Source: Pleurotus djamor
Lineage: Eukaryota > Basidiomycota > Agaricomycetes > Agaricales > Pleurotaceae
DNA length: 29,151 bases
Direction: 5' to 3'
NCBI GenBank assembly: GCA_029747585.1
Contig: JAPEVF010000584.1
Coordinates: 1 to 29,151 of the forward strand
The notes under the pieces are model-generated. The model worked only from the letters and a program-made list of their open reading frames with translations. It ran no database searches and was not told where the DNA came from. Position numbers and translations under genes: made by a program. This document shows positions 20,919 through 29,151 of the stretch, piece by piece (position 1 is the stretch's first letter; every line of letters starts with the position of its first letter).

Positions 20919-23113
20919 ATGGAATCTATCAACGCCTCCGCTGAGAAAGCACACCAGGGAAGAAGGAAGTTTTGGAAAGATGATGCCGTCCTAGCTCGTC
21001 TAGGGTATAAGAGTCAGTTTCGACGGGAATTCTCGGTGAGTCATTGTGCCCTTGATTACCGCAAAGTTTGGAATACAGTGGCTTTTAGCTCTTTGAGACA
21101 GTCGCGTTTGCGTTTTCTATCATGGGCGTCAGCGCAGCCGTTTCTACGGCGTTCTACTTTCCTTTGGCAAGCGGTACTTGACTCTCTGTCAGTGAAGGTT
21201 TATCAGTCACAAACCAATGCTTCACAGGCGGTCATGTTGGAATGGTTTTCGGGTGGTTGATTCCATGTTTCTTCGTACTCTGCATTGCTTCTTGTCTAGC
21301 AGAACTGACGTCTTCGATGCCGTAAGTCTTGCGTCTACAGGTCGAGCGGACAGCCCCCTCATTGATCAAGCTCGTTAGCACAAGCGCGGGCCTCTACTAC
21401 TTCTCAGCCAAGCTTGCACCGGAGAAGTATTCAGCCCTCGCCTGTTGGATGACCGGCTGGTCTAATGTGACTGGCCAAGTCGCTTTGGTGTGCTCCATCG
21501 GTACGCAATCGAGATAATCGAGAGCTGACTGAACCTGATATAACTGGATGATTCTCGTAGATTTTACATGGTAAGCTCTCCGTCCTCATCTACGGTCACA
21601 GTTGGGCTATAGCGTTCCCAAGTGCGGAGATGATCGCCACCGCGGTTGCGGTTGGTACGGATGGTAGAGTCATCCTCAGTCCCGGAGCCACATTTGCCCT
21701 CATGGTCGGCATCATCATCACACACGGAATTTGCTGCTCTGCCTCGACCAAAGTAATTGCTCGACTAATCTCTTATTACGCAATTATGTACGGTGAGTGG
21801 ATTTCCTTCACTGTGGCATTAGTATGGTCAGTGATGCGACGTATTCCATTCACAGTGGGTGCGACCATTGCGGCTATTATAGCCTTGCTGGTTGCTTCAG
21901 GTGACAAGAAGGCCTCAACAGCTGACGCGTTTACGTTATTTGAGAACAACACGGGCTGGCAAAGTGGGTCAAAGATTGGTTCTCACAAAATCAATATTGA
22001 TCGAAGACGTAACAGATGGCTGGGGGTTCTTGCTGTCCTTCACAGCACCAATGTGGTGCCTCACAGGATGTAACGTCGATTCTCCCCCGTTGCCTTTCCA
22101 GCGCTCACTAAAGGTATTCGACCGTACTCCATAGACGATGCCGCTGCCCATATCTCTGAGGAAACTGCGGGAGCCGCTCGATCAGCACCAATCGCTATCC
22201 TCGCGGGTGTAATATTCACCGAGTTCTTCGGATGGATATTCCTCATTTCTGCATCTTTTGCTACGACCTCGGTCTCAGACCTCCTCGCTAGTGACTTACC
22301 TCTGCCGATGGGTCAGCTCTTCCTGGACGTCCTTGGAAAACGCGGCATGCTGGCTCTCTGGAGTCTTCTCATATCGATTCAGGCATGTAATCCCATCATA
22401 CTTTCATTGATGCAGGGTGTGTGTCTCACAATATTACCTCCCAGTGGGTAAATGGAATTTCCCAAGGTGTCGACGCATCACGCGTTGTGTTTGCGTTCTC
22501 TCGTGACAACGCTCTACCCGGATCAAGATGGTGGAAGCAAATAAACTCCTACACTCAAACGCCCGTAAACGCTGTTTGGCTCGTGATGTTTTGCACCATG
22601 ATATTGGGTTTCTTTGGGTTCTCTGATGCGGCCCTTTCGTCATTGGCAGGGTATGTTCCTCCTGGTCTTCTTCCGAGTGAGTGTTGATCCCTGCTTGAAT
22701 AGGGCCACTGTTCTCGGAATTTACGTCTCTTACGGAATTCCTATATTTCTGCGAATCACCTCTGGACGGGATAAGTTCAAACCTGGCCCGTTCTCCCTTG
22801 GGAAGTGGTATTTCCCTCTGGGTATCATATCCATCGCGTGGATTGCATTTGTAGTTGTTCTCTTGATGTTCCCATACGGACAAAGACCGACTCCATTGGA
22901 TATGAGTACGTCCGTTCCTCTTGAAACCATACAGTTTGGATTAACTTCGGCCGTCAAGACTACTCTTGCGTACTGGTGGCTGCCGTCATGATTTTCTCCG
23001 CATGTAGCTGGGTATTCTCTGCAAGAAAGTGGTTCACGGGACCCGTGCCCAATATCGACAAAGACGATGCATCTGTAATCGAAGTCGACATGGGAGGCGA
23101 GGAAAAAATATAA
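20919..23113 (+). CDS. APC-family amino acid/GABA/polyamine-type permease, copy 2
   Basis: Twelve exons (20919-21035, 21089-21173, 21228-21321, 21379-21500, 21561-21570, 21623-21792, 21856-21963, 22016-22069, 22135-22382, 22445-22650, 22703-22905, 22959-23113) give 1572 nt, 523 residues. It matches the permease at 7319-9573 along its whole length: LARLGYKSQFRREFS, ETVAFAFSIMG, SGGHVGMVFGWLIP, TSAGLYYFSAKLAPEKYSA, LTGYDAAAHISEE, QGVDASRVVFAFSRDNALPG and TPVNAVW. About 12 hydrophobic segments and a short acidic tail follow the family pattern. Ten intron positions are shared with copy 1, two are missing and one is extra. The extra one isolates a 10-nt micro-exon at 21561-21570 coding for the DFT part of SIDFTC. 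The intron 22383-22444 has a GC donor where copy 1 has GTAAGT. Substrate unknown; it may differ from copy 1. Confidence 0.9.
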
Positions 23114-23175
23114 GTAGTAGTCTTCCCCTGTTTACTCTCGTTCATCTCCTATTAGTCTCTGAGTATTATCCCATA

Positions 23176-24440
23176 TCATTGAGCCAGTGTCCATAGCGTC
23201 TGCAATATCCGAATTTTTGGTGTATCAGGGATCAATCCCCGATCCAATATGGGGTCGATCATCATTGGTAAGCACCAAGTGAACCACTGCCATACCCAGA
23301 GCATCCCCAAAGCTGTCCATAGACCCTTCGTCACGGAACCATTACATTGGAATATTGATAGTCCTGATTTTTTCGCCAGGGCAATGAACGTCGCTTCTCC
23401 TTGTATTGCCAGGGCTTGGAGAGGGAAGAAGTAGATTGAGCCGCTTCCGCTGTGTTGAAGACACATGGAATCGCCTAGCGCGTGGATCATCCCGGATACA
23501 AGGAAGACGATGTATGCTTCGAAGAGACAAGTATAAGGAGAGGTTTCCGGGAGATACAGTACACGAGAAAGACATCGGGCATGGGATACAAGTTTCTGGG
23601 TGCAAGTTAGATGGTGGATTGGACCGGAGGGAAATAAAATAGCTTACCCGACGCAATAGTTGATGCCATGTACGACTACAAGCATAGCGTGAGATACATA
23701 CATAAAGCTCAGGTCCAGGAAATGACTAACCCCCAAAATCCGCCCAAAGTTTGGGCGTGCCATACGGATCCGAACAACGGTCGAAAGTCTGACGGTTTCC
23801 ACCGTTCAGTGGCAACCAGAGAAAGCATCCAGATACGATGCGCAAGATCCAAGCTGACGAACATAGACGCTCCGATTTCTAGGACATGGATGGAACGCCT
23901 TGTCCAGCTATATGTAACCAATCTCGATCCTCCCGCCGAGAAGGCCGAGGTAAGTTGAGTGGTTAAGCCCAACATGTCGTACAACAGCATTTCAAGACAC
24001 AAGACCTTAAATTGATTGACCATGAACTTCTTGCGCCCTCCTTCGTCTGAGTACCGGGGTGGTAGGGCATGCTGAGGTTCACAAGTCCAACCGATCATCC
24101 GTGGACTGAAGACCAGGGTCGTTGCCCATTTTAGGCGCCCAGGAAAACGAAAAGCTTCCGCGGAAGCAACTTGGTTGTTCATTCGCAACTCTGTGATAGA
24201 GTTCGTGCAAATCAAGAAGTCCGAAGCGAGGAATATGAGGATGGAAAGCGCGTTTCCGATGGGGTAGTCCCAGGCGGGGATACCTGAGGTCGTGTGTCGG
24301 ATGGTTTGGAAAAGCAGGAGGGCGATGACAACGAAGAAACCATGACGGTATGAAGAGGTTTTTGCGGTGACGGTGATGCTGAAGACTATGAGGAGCAATG
24401 GAAGAGCCAAAAGTGGGAGGGGAAGTAAACGAGGGACCAT
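23176..24440 (-). CDS. Wax-synthase-like (MBOAT-type) membrane acyltransferase
   Basis: Three exons on the minus strand (24440-23731, 23675-23648, 23595-23176) give 1158 nt, 385 residues. The protein is strongly hydrophobic with about eight candidate membrane segments. Two motifs mark the wax-synthase domain: FRPLFGSVWHAQTLGGFWGRTWHQLLRR, spread over the exon 1-2 junction, and FLVSGMIHALGD in exon 3, which carries the conserved membrane histidine expected at the active site. Basidiomycetes have many such proteins, some in terpenoid or lipid clusters, where they acylate an alcohol. The acceptor is unknown here. It converges on permease 2 with only 62 bases between stops. The start Met is the first in the open frame and precedes a hydrophobic segment at once. 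Confidence 0.82.
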
Positions 24441-24897
24441 AGGTCACTAGGTGATGGTGGTGTGGAGGGAAGTGTGTCGCTAGCGCTGGCGCCGAGCTTA
24501 AAACGATAACGTTAGCCAGTACGTCTCGATCCGATTTACAGTGACAGATCCTCGGTGGAGCTCACGGTTCATTTTGAGCTGCGAGAAAGGGTTCGCTCAT
24601 CATAACCTGGTACAATGGCTTCGTGACGAAGCTGCGGTAAGTTGGGTTCAACGGCCTGAGCTTCACCGAGTTGACTTGGCCTGGGGGCGCATTTCATGAC
24701 CAGACATACTTGGTTGCTTGCGGCGGCTTAGCAAGTAGGCTCAAGGGTAGATGAAGGATCAGAATTGGTAGCAAGTATAAATAGTTCACACGATCAATAA
24801 TACGGGGATTTCGCAGTAAACAAGTACCCTGACTTGAGTGAAACAAAAAAATGAAGTAGGAGCAAAGTGGTATGGACAGTATTACTTATCTTTCAAA
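24441..24897. other. Intergenic region upstream of the wax-synthase-like gene
   Basis: 457 bases between two minus-strand genes. A TATAAATA at 24777-24784 is near-palindromic and about 330 bases from the acyltransferase start, too far to assign with confidence. No other feature is seen. Confidence 0.35.
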
Positions 24898-26348
24898 TCA
24901 GGCGCAACTAAAGGGGGTGAGGACGAGCGCAATCACCAGCGCGATGATGGCCAGACGAACAAAGTGGCTCCATCCCCGTGCGTGCTGACTTCGTGCCTGA
25001 CTCTGTGGTTCGACCTGTGGCTCGGCCTGTAGTAGTATGACCTGTGGTTCGACAGAGGGCCCGATTTCCGATGTGTCGCTCGACTCGTGATATGTGACCG
25101 TAAAATAAGGTCTATCGTCAAGGTGCAGATACCCCGCTTTGTGTAAGAGGGGAAAATGTCGGTGGAGTTTTCGGACGAATCCCGTCAATGCTGGATCGGA
25201 TGTAAGCGAAAGAAACGGCCTAGCTCTCAGCTCTTTGAAGCACGGGAAATGGGCTGGGGAAGAAAGCAGCTCGTCTAAGAGCTCGAGTTGACGTCCTTCA
25301 GTGAGGTCCCACGGCGATATAGACATTACGACGGACTCGATGTAATTATTGGGATTGACAGTCGCGAAGAGTTGAAGGAGGTCAGTCCCTTGGAAGTGCG
25401 TCAGGGAGAGCACGCGTAGTCGAGGGAACACGTCCAGGTTAATGGGTTCTTAGAACAAAAATATCAAAACTCAAGTCCAAGGACATGGACAAAGAGACAC
25501 TGACCACGGCAAAAGTGTATCCCAAGTTCCTCAATACTTGTCGCAATGAGGTGGTTACGGCGAGCAGCCTCAAGGTGTGCCCCGCAATTGGCCGCAAGAC
25601 TTTTAATTCGAAATGACCCAAAGATTTGTATGAGGTCGGATAAGTCAATGGAACTGTGCCCGATACTGAGAGATGCTATGGTCGGGACCTCGCGTCTCGA
25701 GTGATCATGAATGGGATCCGTATCTTCGGGTATGTGATCGGTGATGTCGCCGTCAAAGATGACATTCGTAAGACATAGCTGGGCTAATGAGGGAATGGGT
25801 TTTCCAAGATGGACAAGGGGAAACGCCTTCGAAAAACACATTCCTTGAAGCCCAAGACCGCTGAAAGAGCTGTCCTTGATACGCTCTCGCAAGGCGTTCA
25901 GCAGTGGCAAGGAAGGGTTGAACCTTGCCTGAATCATATTGAGGATGAGTCCGTTAAGGACAAGCGTGCTGAGCCGCTTCATGTACGACAAAGCTATCGC
26001 CATCTTCTCCTGTTCCTCAAGGGTGCTGCTGACGTCTCTGAGATCGGCCTGATTTGCGCTGAAATCATTATGGCAGAGGACGATCTCGAGGACTTCCACG
26101 TGCATACCGATGAAGGGGGAAGTACGCAAGATGTTGACGAAGCGAGAAACTCGCGACTGGCTTTGTTGTAAAGGGGAAGACGATGCAGAGAGGGCGATGC
26201 GGATATTGGAGAAAACACGTTGTTGGAACGGATATGTCCATGACCGACAAACCAGGGAGCATGCGGCGCAACCAGCACCAGTCTCACTGAGATGGCCAGC
26301 AATGGTAGAGACAAGCTCTTCTGGGATGCGAGAGAACGCAGAAGTCAT
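24898..26348 (-). CDS. F-box-like protein with hydrophobic C-terminal tail, copy A
   Basis: Two exons on the minus strand (26348-25505 and 25448-24898) give 1395 nt, 464 residues. Residues about 7-45 read as an F-box: IPEELVSTIAGHL, then CSLVCRSWTYPFQQRVFSNI. The middle is leucine-rich and resembles the degenerate repeats of agaricomycete F-box proteins, with FPRLRVLSLTHF after the intron. The last about 20 residues, FVRLAIIALVIALVLTPFSC, are hydrophobic, which suggests a tail anchor after a Gln/Glu/Pro-rich spacer. F-box proteins usually bring substrates to SCF ubiquitin ligases through Skp1. A tail anchor would place this one on an internal membrane, which is inference. It is paralogous to the gene at 27309-28686, with the single intron at the equivalent place and the same phase. 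Confidence 0.75.
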
Positions 26349-27308
26349 CGTTGCATTGTTGGTGGAAAGGTTTCGCCAAGTTTATAGAGCTTTTCATGAG
26401 ACGACCTCGCGTGAAGCACGACCATTAGTTATTTTGGAATCTGACTCGAGCAAGACAATGCGGTCAAAGCGTTGTATCCTAAGCCCAAAGAAGCATGACG
26501 ATCGTGGCGTATTCCGGTTTGAAGACCCGTGAAAGTGAGGCGCAAAGGCTCCGAATCGCGAGTCATCCGTGTGCCTTGTTGCTTAGCTTGTCTGTTTTAC
26601 TCGCGAGCATTTCAAAGCAGCGTCCACGCGCGGATTTCGCAGAGAAGAGGATGGATGGTGAAAACGAATCAGACTTCGGCAATCCCCGAGAAGGATCGAA
26701 AAAAGAATTTTGTAGCGCTTGACGGGCGCTAGATACTAGGTGTCCTTTCTTTTCGACCTTCATGCCTTTATATGTCTTGATAATATCCTGTCGTCTCAGG
26801 CGAAGGGTGTCGAACTGGCGGATCTCTGCATACGCTCAAGCTTACTTCGTCTGGGCTCTCTTTTCTGGAACGCCAAGCTCTTGTCAGGGACACAAAACGG
26901 CCTGCTTCCTCTTCGAAAGCAACCATTGAGCAACCAGCGTGCCACCATCCATATGTGATAAACGACAGCTTGAAAGCTCTGCTCAAAGTCACCGGATCCA
27001 ACATAATCTTAGACTAGGCTCTTAGTGCCTCGGTAACATATGTTCGCCGTCTAGTTCTATGTTTATGAAGAAGGTTAGAAGAAAAGAAGAAAGCGAGACA
27101 AAGCTGCCTGCCGTCTTCCTCACTTTGAGACTACACCGTGACAGGCCAGCCTTACAGTACCTTGCTTTACTCGTCCATCAAATCCGGTGGCTTTTGCCGT
27201 TTCATTGACTCGACTCCTTCGCCTCGTTGTGAACGTCGCGGTCCCGTATAGAATATAAAAGAACATAGCCGCCAGCCTACTTGTGTGGCAAGCTCCCCCA
27301 TCACGAAC
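26349..27308. promoter_or_regulatory. Divergent promoter region of the F-box-like pair
   Basis: 960 bases separate the two starts. TATAAAA at 27254-27260 lies 49 bases before the right-hand ATG and is a good TATA candidate. Purine-rich tract near 27065-27105. Open frames on either strand (for example 26768-27004) overlap each other and show no family. Confidence 0.4.
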
Positions 27309-28686
27309 ATGCCCGCTTCTCCTTCCTTGCACCTCCCACCAGAACTCCTTGTATTAATTGCAGAGCGCACATTTGACAGAGCCACGCTGCATGCTGGCTC
27401 CCTCGTCCGCCGTTCTTGGACTTGGGCATTCCAAAAATCCCTCTTCAACCGCAGTTGTGTCTCCCTTTGCATTGCTCCGCGTCCCCATGGTCGAGATACG
27501 CCTGCCACACAATTTCTCATGCTGCTCTACCAATCCCCCAACTTGGGTAGTTACGTCCGAGGCCTCGAAATACCCTTCTGTGATTGCCCCCGGCATAGAT
27601 ACGGAGATCTCGAAGTGTTGGCGGCAGTCTTAACCTATACCGACCAATTGAATCTTCTGAAGTTCAACGGGAGGCTACCAGACCTCCGTCGAGCTTCCTT
27701 CGATGTCTCTTCCTCGTTTCTTGAGGCCCTGCGGGCTACAATCAGGCGTCCGTCTTTCGCACATCTGATCATCGAGAACATGACATTCAATAACGCCTCC
27801 CTAACCCCCCTCTGGGGAAATCCCTTACCATCCTTGAAACGTTTCCATCTCAACGAAGTCCACTTTGACGATGACTTCAGACATCTTATCGCTGGCTTTT
27901 CCAACAATATACCCAATGCACTCCCACATGTCGAGTCGTTTCAAAGTTCGGTTGACTTGGCCGATCTTTTCAAAGTCTTTGGACCCTTTTCGATGAAATC
28001 TCTGTCCATGAAATGGTACCGACAACATTTCGATGCCGTCATAGCCCACGAATACGTCACATCCAACCTAGAAGAACTTCTGGATGTCTCGGGATGTACG
28101 TCCCTCCCTTCTGCGATCCAGCGTGTCCAGTGTGTAGCTAATAAGCACCAACGTGTGCTTAGGTCTTATTGACTTGAATAGGTTCCCTCGGCTGAAGACA
28201 CTATCCTTTCAGGAATTCAACACATTCTTCTCTGAAGGGATTGCGTTGCCCAGACACCATGATAGTCACTGCATCGAATCGATCAGTATTCGTATCTCGA
28301 ATACCGACGGACTGCACTCCTTGGACCAGCTCGCTCGCTCGAGCCGCTTCCCTTCTTTCAAAGTTTTGAAAGTAATGCCTCGTCATTTCAGCTCCCATGA
28401 TCCAACCTACTCAGTTTTGACCCGTGCAATCCACGAAAGCTTGCCTCAGCTATCGGCCAGAGGGCTCATCGATTTCGACGATAGCTACCTCAGTCAACAC
28501 AGAGCGAATGGCCAGCCCCAAATACTCTTGACTGTCAACCACGTCCCCAAGAAGCGAAGTTGGGTTATGATATGGGTGGTTGCGATATTGGTTGGCTCTT
28601 TGGCCATGGGCGTCTTTGTCGCAGTCGAAGTGGCCGGACGCCCTGTCCGATACGCAACAAGAACGTACAGAGGACTACGAAACTAG
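27309..28686 (+). CDS. F-box-like protein with hydrophobic C-terminal tail, copy B
   Basis: Two exons, 27309-28095 and 28163-28686, give 1311 nt, 436 residues. The N terminus carries a degenerate F-box: LPPELLVLIAERTF, then GSLVRRSWTWAFQKSLFN. Two Cys of the usual CSLVCR block are replaced. The leucine-rich body parallels copy A, for example PLPSLKRFHLNEVHFDDDF against PIPSLAQLCLTNVIFDGDI, SSVDLADLFKVFGPFSMKSL against SSIDLSDLIQIFGSFRIKSL, and FPRLKTLSF after the intron. A single predicted membrane helix near the C terminus, WVMIWVVAILVGSLAMGVFV, is followed by about 20 basic residues, longer than in copy A. The phase-1 intron falls at the same alignment position as in copy A. The role is inferred from the F-box only; Skp1 binding is uncertain because the motif is weak. 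Confidence 0.72.
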
Positions 28687-29151
28687 AGATTATGATCTCC
28701 CCCACTTGAATAGCTACCATCAACGTACATCCTTTTCTCCATTCCCTCCCCGATATCTATCTCATGCGCGTGGGCCCCGCATACTCCTCCTTCCGTTGTT
28801 TCCGCCTACAAGCTTCGTAGCCCAACCCGACAGAGGACTTCTGACTTTCCGTCGCCAGTTCTGAGTTGACCATCATATTTGTTTGCTAGGATACTTATTT
28901 AGAGTAGCGAAACTTATTTATCCTTTGTCAGTACTCTAGGAGTCTATGTATGATGGCTCTTGTCGATAGTGAAACCAAAGGTAAACTAGTAAGCGCGGAA
29001 TATGGGANGGTTCATAGGACTCAAGGCATTTCTTCGACCCAACTTCAAGGATTTTGTACGCGAAGGGTGATCTCTTTGATGCCACCCGCTGGGAGAACGC
29101 GGCACAAGCTAGGTGGCTAACGACCTCGCCTGAGGCACAACCCTTAAACAG
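28687..29151. other. 3' flank and window end
   Basis: It follows the last stop codon. An open frame continues across it in another phase without family features. One N at 29008. No gene is supported to the window end. Confidence 0.35.

Noticed and set aside
1..29151. CRISPR arrays, rRNA, tRNA and transposons
   Set aside because: No regularly spaced repeats, no tRNA-type T-arm block in non-coding parts, and no transposase, reverse transcriptase or terminal repeats were found by eye.

Overview
The window reads as nuclear DNA of a filamentous basidiomycete, most likely an agaricomycete. The genes are intron-dense, with introns of about 45-70 nt, GT-AG ends and short internal exons. Several proteins have strong fungal character: STT3, RNase H2 subunit C, agmatinase with a signal peptide, F-box-like proteins and a wax-synthase-like acyltransferase. 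Gene models were rebuilt by hand from splice sites and reading phase. All complete multi-exon models close in frame; the agmatinase does so once one ambiguous base is ignored.

Layout. 1-968 (+) is the 3' end of a proline-rich protein with two SH3 domains, probably Abp1/drebrin-like. 1298-2057 (+) is RNase H2 subunit C. 2832-4934 (-) is a type-B carboxylesterase, followed by 5126-6821 (-), a PuuE-like polysaccharide deacetylase. A 497 bp divergent promoter with GATAAG sites separates the deacetylase from 7319-9573 (+), an APC-family amino acid/polyamine-type permease. 10052-11718 (-) is an agmatinase-family ureohydrolase with a predicted signal peptide. It diverges from 12188-14265 (+), a MATE exporter. 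14495-17384 (+) is STT3, the catalytic oligosaccharyltransferase subunit. After a 1.7 kb gene-poor stretch come 19126-20083 (+), a phytanoyl-CoA-dioxygenase-like protein, and 20919-23113 (+), a second APC permease paralogous to the first. 23176-24440 (-) is a wax-synthase-like membrane acyltransferase. 24898-26348 (-) and 27309-28686 (+) are a head-to-head pair of F-box-like paralogues, each ending in a hydrophobic tail.

How genes may work together. The carboxylesterase, deacetylase, permease and agmatinase, with GATA sites in the promoters, could form a nitrogen-scavenging neighbourhood: extracellular or peripheral hydrolysis of amide or guanidino compounds plus uptake. This is inference from families and proximity. 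STT3, RNase H2C and the SH3 protein are housekeeping genes that happen to lie nearby. I saw no transposon, CRISPR array, rRNA or convincing tRNA. Ambiguous bases (N) at 622-623, 629, 635, 2265, 11436, 13736, 17223 and 29008 mark weak assembly positions, and the N at 11436 falls in an exon and breaks its frame.
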